Below are positions 24,294 through 33,724 of a DNA stretch of 62,429 nt, piece by piece; the first letter of the stretch is position 1, and each line of letters starts with the position of its first letter. The DNA comes from Erysipelotrichaceae bacterium (GTDB lineage Bacteria > Bacillota_I > Bacilli_A > Erysipelotrichales > Erysipelotrichaceae), in the NCBI GenBank assembly GCA_030528645.1, contig JAUMYM010000004.1:1-62429 (forward strand). The letters are read 5' to 3'. The notes under the pieces are model-generated. The model searched no databases, was not told where the DNA came from, and was given only the letters and a program-made list of their open reading frames with translations. A program made the position numbers and the translations under genes.

Positions 24294-26948
24294 TTATTCT
24301 CCGATATATGCTTTTCTTAGAAGTTCAATTAATTCTTTTACCATAGGTATACGTGGATTTGCAGGAGAACATTGATCTTCATATGCTAGATAAGCAATTT
24401 TCTCTAAACTGTTTTCCCAAGCTTTTTCATCAATACCTTGTTCTTTGAATGACATTTTAACTCCAACTTCTTTCGCTAGATTTGCTACAGCTTGTGCATA
24501 AGATTCTACACCTTCTGCCGGTGTACTAGCTTTTAAGCCTAATAGTTTAGCAATGTCTTGATATTTAACATCAGCTTTATAGTAATTGTATTTTGGCCAG
24601 ATACCTGGTTTTTCAGGTTTAGAACCATTGTAACGAATTACATGTGGCATTAATACAGCATTTGTTCTACCATGTGTTGTATGGAATTCAGCACCAATCT
24701 TATGTGCCAATGAGTGATTCACACCTAAGAATGCATTGGCAAATGCCATACCGGCAAGGGTTGCAGCATTATGCATTTTCTCACGAGCTTCTGGATCGTT
24801 TTTACCGTTTGCTACTGCTCTTGGTAAGTATTCAAATACCATCTTAATCGCTTGAAGTGCTAAGCCATCTGTATAATCACTTGCTAATGTTGAAACATAA
24901 GCTTCTGTAGCGTGTGTTAATACGTCTAAACCTGTATCAGCTGTAATAAAGCCAGGTAAGTTTGTTGTTAATGATGGATCTACGATTGCTACTGTTGGTG
25001 TTAATGAATAGTCCGCTAATGGATATTTTTTACCTTCTGCACGATCTGAAATAACTGCAAATGGAGTTACTTCACTACCTGTACCTGAAGTTGTAGGGAT
25101 ACATACTAATTTTGATTTCTTACCTAATTCTGGATACTTAAATGCACGTTTACGAATATCCATGAATTTTTGTTTTAAATCATCGAAGTTTACATCTGGT
25201 TGTTCATAGAATAACCACATACCTTTAGCAGCATCCATTGGAGAACCACCACCTAAGGCAATAATTGTATCTGGTCTAAATGCTTCCATTAATTCTACAC
25301 CACGTTTTACTGTTGTAATATCTGGATCTGGTTCTACATCACAGAACAGTTGGACTTGTACTTTATTTCTTCTTAATTCTAATTGATCAGTAACACGACT
25401 TACAAAACCTAAATCTACCATTGAACGGTCTGTAACAATGAATACTCTGTGTACATCACGCATATCTTGTAGATATTCGATTGAATCTCTTTCAAAGTAA
25501 ATCTTTGAAGGAACTTTAAACCATTGCATATTATTTCTCCTTTTACCAATCTTTTTAATGTTTAATAAGTTGATTGCACTAACATTATCAGATACTGAGT
25601 TATGTCCATAAGATCCACAACCTAATGTTAAAGAAGGAATGAATGAGTTATAAACATTACCAATACCACCAAATGTACTTGGAGAATTCCAAATAATACG
25701 ACATGCTTTTAAGCGTTTACCAAATTCTTTTGCTAATTCTGCATTTTCAGTATGAATTGCAGCAGAGTGACCGATACCATCAAACATAACCATTTGATCA
25801 GCTTTCTTTAAACCATCTTCAATTGATTCCGCTTTTAATAAAGCTAAAACTGGAGATAATTTTTCACGTGTTAGTGGTTCATCAACGCCAACTTCTTTAC
25901 ATTCTGCAATTAAGATACTTGTTTTTTCATTTACTGTAAATCCAGCTTGTTGAGCAATCCAATAAGCACTTTGTCCAACAACAGCAGGATTTAATTTTGC
26001 ATTTTTAACATCTTTTGAATAAGCTTCTACTCCAAAGATGAATTTTTCTAATAATGCTTTTTCTTTTTTATTTACAAAGTAAACATTGTAGTTACTAAAT
26101 TCTTTTTTTGCATTGTCATAGATTTCTTTATCTACGATACAAGCTTGTTCACTTGCACAAATCATACCGTTATCAAAAGCTTTTGATAAAACAATATCGT
26201 TGATTGCTTGTTTTAAGTTTGCTGTTGTTTCAACATAAGCTGGAACGTTTCCTGCTCCAACTCCTAATGCAGGTTTACCACAAGAGTAAGCTGCTTTCAC
26301 CATGGCATTACCACCGGTAGCAAGAATTGTTGCAACATCAGGGTGATTCATTAAAGCGCTTGTTGCTTCCATAGAAGGGAATTCAATCCATTGAATGCAA
26401 TCTTTAGGAGCACCAGCTGCAATTGCTGCATTGTATACTACTTTCGCTGCTTCTACAGAACATTTTTGTGCAGAAGGGTGGAAACCAAAAATAATTGGGT
26501 TACGTGTTTTTAAACAAATCAATGCTTTAAAGATTGTAGTTGATGTAGGGTTTGTAACCGGTGTTACCCCGGCAACAACACCAACTGGTTCTGCAACGTA
26601 TGTTAATCCTTTTACTGGATCTTCATCGATAATACCAACTGTCTTTAAGTGACGCATATGATTTACAACGTATTCACATGCAAATAAGTTTTTAGTTGCC
26701 TTATCTTCAAATACACCACGTTTTGTTTCATCTATTGCAAGTTTTGCAAGTGTACCATGTTGGTCAAGAGCAGCAACAGAACATTTTGCAACGATATAAT
26801 CAATTTTTTCTTGATCGAAGTGTGCATATTCATCAAGAGCGATTAAAGCCTTCGCAACTTTCTCATTTACTTCCTTAACATTTGTTGGTCCTACAACTTC
26901 ATTTGTAGGTTTTGTAGCTAGTTTTTTATCTTCTTTTTTTGCAACCAT
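24294..26948 (-). CDS. adhE: Bifunctional acetaldehyde-CoA/alcohol dehydrogenase
   Basis: An 884-aa fermentative enzyme that reduces acetyl-CoA to acetaldehyde and then ethanol, re-oxidising 2 NADH. The start at ATG 26948 has GGAGGT close by. The N-terminal aldehyde dehydrogenase half contains the catalytic Cys in NGMICASEQACIV. An NADH-binding linker and an iron-dependent alcohol dehydrogenase half (ALGGGSPMDAAKGMW; metal His residues in NHSLAHKIGAEFHTTHGRTNAVLMPHVIRYN) follow. Length and order match spirosome-forming AdhE. The upstream region has Rex- and CRE-like sites. Monocistronic. Confidence 0.97.
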   Translation of the reverse strand: MVAKKEDKKLATKPTNEVVGPTNVKEVNEKVAKALIALDEYAHFDQEKIDYIVAKCSVAALDQHGTLAKLAIDETKRGVFEDKATKNLFACEYVVNHMRHLKTVGIIDEDPVKGLTYVAEPVGVVAGVTPVTNPTSTTIFKALICLKTRNPIIFGFHPSAQKCSVEAAKVVYNAAIAAGAPKDCIQWIEFPSMEATSALMNHPDVATILATGGNAMVKAAYSCGKPALGVGAGNVPAYVETTANLKQAINDIVLSKAFDNGMICASEQACIVDKEIYDNAKKEFSNYNVYFVNKKEKALLEKFIFGVEAYSKDVKNAKLNPAVVGQSAYWIAQQAGFTVNEKTSILIAECKEVGVDEPLTREKLSPVLALLKAESIEDGLKKADQMVMFDGIGHSAAIHTENAELAKEFGKRLKACRIIWNSPSTFGGIGNVYNSFIPSLTLGCGSYGHNSVSDNVSAINLLNIKKIGKRRNNMQWFKVPSKIYFERDSIEYLQDMRDVHRVFIVTDRSMVDLGFVSRVTDQLELRRNKVQVQLFCDVEPDPDITTVKRGVELMEAFRPDTIIALGGGSPMDAAKGMWLFYEQPDVNFDDLKQKFMDIRKRAFKYPELGKKSKLVCIPTTSGTGSEVTPFAVISDRAEGKKYPLADYSLTPTVAIVDPSLTTNLPGFITADTGLDVLTHATEAYVSTLASDYTDGLALQAIKMVFEYLPRAVANGKNDPEAREKMHNAATLAGMAFANAFLGVNHSLAHKIGAEFHTTHGRTNAVLMPHVIRYNGSKPEKPGIWPKYNYYKADVKYQDIAKLLGLKASTPAEGVESYAQAVANLAKEVGVKMSFKEQGIDEKAWENSLEKIAYLAYEDQCSPANPRIPMVKELIELLRKAYIGE

Positions 26949-26959
26949 ACTTACCTCCG

Positions 26960-27054
26960 TTGTGATAAATTTCACTTAGTACATTAACTATATTAACAGA
27001 TAAAAAAAAGAAGTCAATAGCAAAAAACAACTTTTTCACAAGTAATCGCTTTCA
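26960..27054 (-). promoter_or_regulatory. adhE promoter with Rex-like and CRE-like sites
   Basis: Read leftward: a CRE-like 14-mer (27054-27041) that matches the CcpA consensus TGWAARCGYTWNCW at 12 of 14 positions when read on the + strand (AGTAATCGCTTTCA); -35 TTGACT (27017-27012); 16 nt; -10 TAATAT (26995-26990). The -10 overlaps TGTTAATATAGTTAATG, resembling the Rex operator TTGTTAA-N4-TTAACAA with one good and one weak half. A further GTGA...TCAC dyad lies in the leader (26975-26962). Sensing of NADH and carbon status is thus plausible. Confidence 0.5.
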
Positions 27055-27074
27055 TGATGAAAAGAATTGAATAT

Positions 27075-27347
27075 TTAATATAAAATTACAAATTTATGTT
27101 CCTGTTTTTGAAGGGGAACTTCTTTTAAACTGTAGTTTGTGACATGTATAAATTGATTCCCTTTAAGAATGATATGTAGTGTATGATCAATGTCTTCTTG
27201 TTTCCCTTGCAAGTAGCAGGCAACCATACCATTATCTAAATTTTGAACGGTTCCGGTTAATTGATGACGAATCGCTATCATCGCAACAAAACTACGAAAA
27301 CCAACTTGTTGTACACGTCCTTCAAATAAGATGTAATATCGTTTCAT
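27075..27347 (-). CDS. acyP: Acylphosphatase
   Basis: A 90-aa protein of the usual family length. Arg18 in GRVQQVGFR binds the acyl phosphate, and Asn36 in TGTVQNLDNG is the catalytic Asn that positions water. It hydrolyses acyl phosphates such as acetyl phosphate in the cytoplasm. It is a single gene upstream of adhE on the same strand, with about 100 bp of adhE promoter region between. Confidence 0.93.
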   Translation of the reverse strand: MKRYYILFEGRVQQVGFRSFVAMIAIRHQLTGTVQNLDNGMVACYLQGKQEDIDHTLHIILKGNQFIHVTNYSLKEVPLQKQEHKFVILY

Positions 27348-27446
27348 ACGTTTCCTCTATATAGATATTATAGAATAAAACCACTTTTCTTTAAATACGT
27401 CAGTAGATATGCTACTATTACACCGTAAGAAACAAAGGAGAAGGTT

Positions 27447-30035
27447 ATGTATTTTAATCAACCAAAAGAAAAAGTAGTAGCACAGTTTCAAAGTGATGTA
27501 AATACAGGTTTAACAAGTTATCAAGTTGCTGATTTACAGAAGAAATATGGGTGGAATGAATTAACACAAAAAAAAGCTACCCCTTTTTATGTAAAGTTTT
27601 TATTGAAATTTAAAGATTATTTAATGATTTTATTAATTCTTGCTGCTGTAATATCCATGATTGTAGATCCTCATGAATGGGTAGAAAGTGTAATTATTTT
27701 TATTGTTGTTATTTTTAATGCATTTCTAGGTGCCTATCAAGAAAATAATGCTGAAAAATCATTGGAAGCATTAAAGAAAATGTCATCACCGACAGCGAAA
27801 GTTATTCGTGATGGCGTAAAGATAGAAATACCTTCAAAAGAGGTTGTTGTTGGAGATATTTTTGAAATCATGGCAGGAGATTTTATACCTACGGATGGTA
27901 GAATTTTACAATCTTTTAATTTACAAGTAGATGAATCGGCTTTAACAGGAGAATCTGTACCTGTAAATAAAATAGATGATGTGATTGAAAAAGAAAAGCT
28001 TCCACTAGGGGATCAAAAAAACATGGTATTTGCATCAACGGTAAGTACTTATGGTAGAGCCATTGCTATTGCTACAAGCATTGGTATGGATAATCAAGTA
28101 GGTAAGATTGCAGATATGTTAAATCGTGCTGAAAGTGAAGAAACACCATTGCAATTAAAATTAAAACAGATTTCTAAATTAATCGGCTATATGTGTTTGG
28201 TTATTTGTGCAATCGTTTTTGGCTTAGAATTAGTTTCAGGTTTAGGTATTTTAGATGCGTTTAAGACATCAGTAGCCTTAGCAGTTGCTGCTGTTCCAGA
28301 AGGATTAGCGACAGTTGTAACGATTGTTTTAGCCATTGGTGTAAAAAAGATGGCAAGTCAAAATGCGATAATTCGTACCCTTGCTTCGGTAGAAACATTA
28401 GGATCTTGTTCAATCATTTGTTCAGATAAAACAGGAACTTTAACACAAAATAAAATGACAGTTGTAAAAACATATCAAAATGATAAAGGTATAGAAGACT
28501 TTACAACAACTAACACAGATGTAAAAGAGATGATTACTTATTTTGCATTGTGTAGTGATGGTCAGGTCAAAGAAGAAGCAAGTAAGTTACATATGATTGG
28601 TGATCCAACAGAAACTGCTTTAGTATATGCTTTGTATCAATATGGTATTACAAAAGAATCATTAAATTCTATTTATAAACGTGTGGATGAAATCGCTTTT
28701 GATTCTTCAAGAAAGATGATGAGTGTTTTCTTTCAAACAGAACATGGAGTATTACAATTAACAAAAGGTGCTCCGGATGTTGTGATTTCTAGATGTAAAG
28801 AAGAGTTATCCGATGCACTGCAAGCCAATGAAACAATGGCAAATCAAGCATTACGTGTATTAGCATTAGGAATCAAACAGTATGAAGTAATGCCTGAGGT
28901 GATTGATGAATCGTTAGAACAAGATTTAACGTTTGTCGGTTTAGTAGGTATGATTGATCCACCTCGATTAGAAGTAAAAGATGCGATTGCTCAAGCCAAA
29001 AGTGGTGGTATTAAAACGATCATGATTACAGGAGACCACTTAACAACTGCCAAAGCGATTGCAGCTGATTTAGGAATTTTCAATGAAGGAGATCATGCGA
29101 TTACTGGTCAACAGTTAGATGAAATTAGCGATGAAGCATTATTAGAAGAAATTAAACATATTACGGTGTATGCTCGTGTTGCACCGGAACATAAAGTGTG
29201 TATTGTAAATACATGGCAAAAACTACAACAAGTAGTAGCGATGACAGGCGATGGAGTGAATGATTCTCCAGCATTAAAGAGTGCAGACATTGGTTGTGCC
29301 ATGGGAATTACCGGAACCGATGTTTCTAAAAATGCTGCAGATATGATTTTAACAGATGATAACTTTGCGACGATTATTGCTGCGGTAAAACAAGGTCGTG
29401 GTATTTATGCCAATATCAAAAAAGATGTTCAATTCTTATTATCTAGTAATATCGGAGAAGTCATTACCATCTTTTTAGCAAGTCTTCTAGGGTTAATACC
29501 GGGATTAAATATGGGGATTCCATTACTTCCAATTCATTTATTATGGGTAAACTTAATTACGGATTCACTACCGGCTTTTGCCATTGGTATGGAACAACCT
29601 GAAAATGTCATGCATCAAAAGCCACGTCCTAAAAATGAATCTTTCTTTGCTGGCGGTTTAGGCTTTACAATTATTTGGCAAGGAATTATGATAGGCTTAA
29701 TTACATTAACTGCGTATATGTATGGGTTACAAACATCACATACAGTAGCGATGACTATGGCATTTGTAACATTATCGTTAGGTCAATTGGTACATTCATT
29801 TAATGTGAAGTCAGAAAAAAGTATATTAAATAAAACTATGTTTAATAATAAATATTTAATCTATGCTTTTGTAGTAGGTATCCTTTTACAAGTTATGATT
29901 ATTAATGTTCCATTCTTATCAAATTTATTTAGCTTAACCGCTTTATCTATGACTAATCTATTAGTATCAATTGGACTTGCATTTTTACCATTAGTGATTG
30001 TAGAAATTGCAAAATGGCTCAAATATAAAGCATAG
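27447..30035 (+). CDS. P-type cation-transporting ATPase (Ca2+-type, P2)
   Basis: An 862-aa P2-type ATPase with about 10 helices. The actuator loop has the TGES motif. The phosphorylated Asp327 is in CSDKTGTLTQN. The nucleotide domain has KGAPDVV and DPPR, and the hinge is TGDGVNDSPALK. Helix 4 carries AAVPEGL, part of the Ca2+ site; helices 5-6 with NLITDSLPA supply Asn/Asp ligands. An N-terminal cation-ATPase domain (YFNQPKEKVVAQFQ) and a C-terminal cation-ATPase domain are present. Probably exports Ca2+ (or Mn2+). The ribosome binding site is AAAGGAGAAGG; no strong promoter seen. Confidence 0.93.
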   Translation: MYFNQPKEKVVAQFQSDVNTGLTSYQVADLQKKYGWNELTQKKATPFYVKFLLKFKDYLMILLILAAVISMIVDPHEWVESVIIFIVVIFNAFLGAYQENNAEKSLEALKKMSSPTAKVIRDGVKIEIPSKEVVVGDIFEIMAGDFIPTDGRILQSFNLQVDESALTGESVPVNKIDDVIEKEKLPLGDQKNMVFASTVSTYGRAIAIATSIGMDNQVGKIADMLNRAESEETPLQLKLKQISKLIGYMCLVICAIVFGLELVSGLGILDAFKTSVALAVAAVPEGLATVVTIVLAIGVKKMASQNAIIRTLASVETLGSCSIICSDKTGTLTQNKMTVVKTYQNDKGIEDFTTTNTDVKEMITYFALCSDGQVKEEASKLHMIGDPTETALVYALYQYGITKESLNSIYKRVDEIAFDSSRKMMSVFFQTEHGVLQLTKGAPDVVISRCKEELSDALQANETMANQALRVLALGIKQYEVMPEVIDESLEQDLTFVGLVGMIDPPRLEVKDAIAQAKSGGIKTIMITGDHLTTAKAIAADLGIFNEGDHAITGQQLDEISDEALLEEIKHITVYARVAPEHKVCIVNTWQKLQQVVAMTGDGVNDSPALKSADIGCAMGITGTDVSKNAADMILTDDNFATIIAAVKQGRGIYANIKKDVQFLLSSNIGEVITIFLASLLGLIPGLNMGIPLLPIHLLWVNLITDSLPAFAIGMEQPENVMHQKPRPKNESFFAGGLGFTIIWQGIMIGLITLTAYMYGLQTSHTVAMTMAFVTLSLGQLVHSFNVKSEKSILNKTMFNNKYLIYAFVVGILLQVMIINVPFLSNLFSLTALSMTNLLVSIGLAFLPLVIVEIAKWLKYKA

Positions 30036-30042
30036 ACAATAG

Positions 30043-30071
30043 TTGCATTTAAAAGGTATTAATTATATAAT
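30043..30071 (+). promoter_or_regulatory. Promoter of the pheST operon
   Basis: TTGCAT (30043-30048), 17 nt, TATAAT (30066-30071); transcription should start near 30078, just ahead of the T-box leader. Confidence 0.65.
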
Positions 30072-30089
30072 TTCATTGATAAACTTTGA

Positions 30090-30280
30090 TTGTAGAAGTA
30101 GTAGTAAATTAACTATTTTAAGAGAGAAATCATTTGGTGCAAGATTTCATTAGTGATTTATGAATTCGCCTACATAGTGAATTTAATACATTCCGGGTAG
30201 TTCCGTTATCTACAATAAAGTGCATGTTATATGAATTAGGATGGTACCACGCTAGTCGTTCCTTTGGAATGACTTTTTAT
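30090..30280 (+). promoter_or_regulatory. T-box leader responding to uncharged tRNA-Phe
   Basis: Stem I carries AAGAGAG and TGGTGCAAG elements. The specifier codon is TTC (Phe) at 30165-30167 within GAATTCGCC. The T-box proper is AGGATGGTACCACG (30238-30251), whose TGGT can pair with the acceptor end of uncharged tRNA-Phe. The competing terminator is AGTCGTTCC TTT GGAATGACT (30254-30274) followed by Ts. It controls pheS and pheT by antitermination. Confidence 0.93.
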
Positions 30281-30294
30281 TTTAGGAGGAAAGT

Positions 30295-31329
30295 ATGGAG
30301 AAAATACAGCAACTTAAACAGCAAGCGGTAGAGTTTATTGAATCAGCAACACAAGTAGAAGAAGTCAATCAACTACGTATTGAGTATTTAGGTAAAAAGG
30401 GTCATGTTGCTAATTTGATGAATTTAATGAAAGAATTACCGAATGAAGAAAAACCAAAACTTGGAGCAAAAGTAAATGAATTAAAACAAGAATTGACAGC
30501 ACGTATTGATGAAAAGATGATGATGTTAAAGAAACAAGCGATGCTGGAAAATCTTGAAAAAGAAAAGATTGATATTACATTACAAGGGTATCAAAGTACA
30601 TTAGGTACGATTCATCCTTTAACCATGATTACACAAGAAATCGAAGATTTATTCTTAGGGATGGGTTATCAAGTAGCGGAAGGACCGGAGATTGAATTAG
30701 ATATTTATAACTTTGAAAAAGCAAATACGCCTAAGAATCATCCGGCTCGTGATATGCAAGATACGTTTTATATTAATCCGGAAGTATTGTTAAGAACGCA
30801 TACAACAGCGATACAAATGCGTGAGTTAGAAAAGGCAAATGGTAAGTTGCCGATTAAATTAATTTGTCCTGGGAAAGTGTATCGTCGTGATGATGATGAT
30901 GCGACACATTCACATCAATTTATGCAAGCAGAAGGCTTAGTAGTTGGTAAAAACATTACATTAAGTGATTTAAAAGGAACATTACAATACATGGCAAATC
31001 ACTTATTTGGACAAGGACGTACTATTCGTTTTAGACCTTCTTACTTTCCATTTACAGAGCCTTCAGTAGAAGTTGATGTTTCATGTCATATCTGTAATGG
31101 ACAAGGGTGCAATGTTTGTAAATCAACAGGATTTATTGAGGTGTTAGGTGCAGGTATGGTGCATCCAAATGTTTTAAAAGCAAATGGCTTTGATCCGGAA
31201 GTGTGTAGCGGATTTGCCTTTGGAATTGGTTTGGAACGTGTTGCAATGTTGAAGTATGGTATTGATGATATACGTAATTTTTATATCAATGATATTCGTT
31301 TCTTAAAAATGTTCCATCGTTTTGATTAA
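30295..31329 (+). CDS. pheS: Phenylalanine-tRNA ligase alpha subunit
   Basis: A 344-aa class II synthetase subunit. An N-terminal coiled coil (about 1-95) binds tRNA. The catalytic core has motif 1 around [30 protein letters not shown], motif 2 [21 protein letters not shown], and motif 3 [22 protein letters not shown]. The zinc-like [17 protein letters not shown] insert typical of many bacterial PheS is present. Forms an alpha2-beta2 enzyme with PheT, encoded 11 nt downstream. Confidence 0.98.
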   Translation: MEKIQQLKQQAVEFIESATQVEEVNQLRIEYLGKKGHVANLMNLMKELPNEEKPKLGAKVNELKQELTARIDEKMMMLKKQAMLENLEKEKIDITLQGYQSTLGTIHPLTMITQEIEDLFLGMGYQVAEGPEIELDIYNFEKANTPKNHPARDMQDTFYINPEVLLRTHTTAIQMRELEKANGKLPIKLICPGKVYRRDDDDATHSHQFMQAEGLVVGKNITLSDLKGTLQYMANHLFGQGRTIRFRPSYFPFTEPSVEVDVSCHICNGQGCNVCKSTGFIEVLGAGMVHPNVLKANGFDPEVCSGFAFGIGLERVAMLKYGIDDIRNFYINDIRFLKMFHRFD

Positions 31330-31340
31330 GGAGAAAAACA

Positions 31341-33722
31341 ATGAAATATAGTTATAATTGGTTAAAAGAATATGTCGATTTAAAAGATATTAATGTGTAT
31401 AATCTTGCGGAAAAGATGACAGCAGCCGGTATGGAAGTAGAAGCGATTACGCCACTTGCCAGTGGAACCAACTTAGTGATTGGAGAAATTATAGATTGTC
31501 AAAAACATCAAGATTCTGATCATCTTCATGTATGTAAGGTAGATATTAAAGAAGAAGTCTTACAAATTGTTTGTGGTGCAAAAAACGCTCGTACTGGCTT
31601 AAAGGTTATTGTGGCTAAAGTTGGAGCAAAATTACCGAATATTGAAATTAAAAAGGCAAAATTAAGAGGTGTAGAATCGTTTGGTATGCTATGTTCATTA
31701 AAAGAATTAGGTGTAAATGCAAAATATCTAAGTGAACATCAACTATCAGGTATTGAAGAATTACCGGAAGATGCTTTGGTAGGGAATTCGAATGTATTAG
31801 AATATTTAGGTTATGATGATTTTATGATTGATGTAGGGCTTACTCCAAATCGAAGTGATTGTAATGGTATTTTTAATATGGCAAAGGAAATTGGGGCGAT
31901 TTTAAATCGTAAAGTAACACTGCCTTCATTAAGGATGACTGAATATGAAACTAAATCAACGTTTAAAGTAGATGTTCTTACAGAAGCGTGTCATAATTTT
32001 TTAGCTAAAGTAATTCATCATATCGAAATAAAAGAATCTCCACTGTGGATGAAGCGTCATCTTGAAGCGGTAGGAATTAAATCGATTAATAATATTGTCG
32101 ATATTTCTAATTATGTAATGTTAGAAACGGGACAGCCTTTACATTTTTATGACTTAAATATCATACATGACCATCTGGTTGTAAAAGATAACTATAGTGG
32201 AAGTTATACAGCATTAGATGGGAATTCATATCAAATTGAAAAAGAAGATATTATGATTTTTAATCAAAATAAACCGGTTGGTATTGCAGGGATTATGGGT
32301 GGAGATGACAGCAAAATTACGATGGATACAAAAGGAATTGTCATTGAAGCTGCCTCATTTCATCCGGTAAACATTCGTAAAACAAGCAAGCGTTTAAATC
32401 TTTTTACAGAATCATCAACAAGATTTACCAAAGGAATTGATTTACAAGCATTAAATAAAGCGATGTTACGAAGTGTTGATCTATTAGTAAAGTATGCCGG
32501 AGCAAAAGAAATAGAAGAAACTGTTTGGTTTAAACAAGATTGTTTTACTCCTACTATGATTGAAACAGATTTAACATATATAAATGGTTTATTAGGCACC
32601 AGTTTTTCAAAAGAAGAAGTTCATCGTGTTTTAGAGGCTTTAGATTTCTATCCACAATGGAACCAAGAAGTTGTAACCTGTAAGATACCGAGTTATCGAA
32701 GTGATATAAAGCTTCCGGCAGATATTGCGGAAGAAGTGATTCGTTTAATCGGATTTGATTCTTTACAGGCAACCATGCCAACAATGGAAGCAACAGTTGG
32801 TTTATTAAATAAGAAACAACAAAATCGTCGTTTGATTCGTAACTTTTTATCAAGTAGTGGTCTAAATGAGATAGTAACTTATACGCTGATTAATCAAGAG
32901 TATGCAAGTCATAATGTATTACCATTTGATGAAACCGTTGCTTTATTGTCTCCTATGTCAAATGAACGTAAATTTATTCGTAATTCCCTTATTAATAGTG
33001 TATTAGAATGTGCAAGCTATAATGTAGCACGTAAGAACAATCATGTTAATCTTTTTGAAATATCAAATGTATATGGAACAACAAAAGTAAAAGAGCGTTT
33101 AGCTATTTATTTAAGTAATTACTTACATCAATCTCGTTTATTTAAGATGGAAGTTAAAGTTGATTTTTATGTCTTAAAAGGACTACTTGTTAACTTATTT
33201 AAAAAAATGGGGTATGAAGCACATCGTGTAAGCTTTAAAGTTGATCAACAAATTGATGTTAATATCTTTCATCCATATCGAGTGTGTAATGTTTATGTCG
33301 ATGATGTTGTGGTTGGATGTTTTGGTCAAATTCATCCGGAATATGCAAGTCAATTTGATCTTGAAGAAGTATACTATGCTGAAATCAACTTAGATGATCT
33401 ATATAAAATTAAAACGGATAAAGTACAATTTAAAGCAATTGATAAATATCCAAGTGTAAAACGTGATATTGCTCTTGTATGTAAAGATGAAGTAAGTGCA
33501 AAAGAGTTGATGAATTGTATTGAGATTCATGATTATGTTTGTGATGTTGAAATATTTGATATTTATCGAGGAAATCATGTCGAGGATGGCTATAAGTCAG
33601 TTGCAATTGCCTTAACATATCAAGCAAATGATCATACTTTACAAGAAGAAGAAATCAACGAAGTACATAATCAAATACTAGAGAATTTAAAACATAAAGT
33701 GAATGCAGTGTTAAGAGGTTAA
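31341..33722 (+). CDS. pheT: Phenylalanine-tRNA ligase beta subunit
   Basis: A 793-aa bacterial-type PheT. The N-terminal tRNA-binding domain (about 40-150, VIGEIIDCQKHQDSDHLHVCKVD) is followed by the B3/B4 editing domain (about 210-380, IMGGDDSKITMDTKGIVIEAASFHP). B5 lies around 400-470, a catalytic-like core around 480-690, and the C-terminal ferredoxin-fold anticodon-binding domain from about 700 (FKAIDKYPSVKRDIALVC). Order and length are normal. The HerA-like gene starts 2 nt after its stop. Confidence 0.98.
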   Translation: MKYSYNWLKEYVDLKDINVYNLAEKMTAAGMEVEAITPLASGTNLVIGEIIDCQKHQDSDHLHVCKVDIKEEVLQIVCGAKNARTGLKVIVAKVGAKLPNIEIKKAKLRGVESFGMLCSLKELGVNAKYLSEHQLSGIEELPEDALVGNSNVLEYLGYDDFMIDVGLTPNRSDCNGIFNMAKEIGAILNRKVTLPSLRMTEYETKSTFKVDVLTEACHNFLAKVIHHIEIKESPLWMKRHLEAVGIKSINNIVDISNYVMLETGQPLHFYDLNIIHDHLVVKDNYSGSYTALDGNSYQIEKEDIMIFNQNKPVGIAGIMGGDDSKITMDTKGIVIEAASFHPVNIRKTSKRLNLFTESSTRFTKGIDLQALNKAMLRSVDLLVKYAGAKEIEETVWFKQDCFTPTMIETDLTYINGLLGTSFSKEEVHRVLEALDFYPQWNQEVVTCKIPSYRSDIKLPADIAEEVIRLIGFDSLQATMPTMEATVGLLNKKQQNRRLIRNFLSSSGLNEIVTYTLINQEYASHNVLPFDETVALLSPMSNERKFIRNSLINSVLECASYNVARKNNHVNLFEISNVYGTTKVKERLAIYLSNYLHQSRLFKMEVKVDFYVLKGLLVNLFKKMGYEAHRVSFKVDQQIDVNIFHPYRVCNVYVDDVVVGCFGQIHPEYASQFDLEEVYYAEINLDDLYKIKTDKVQFKAIDKYPSVKRDIALVCKDEVSAKELMNCIEIHDYVCDVEIFDIYRGNHVEDGYKSVAIALTYQANDHTLQEEEINEVHNQILENLKHKVNAVLRG

Positions 33723-33724
33723 TT

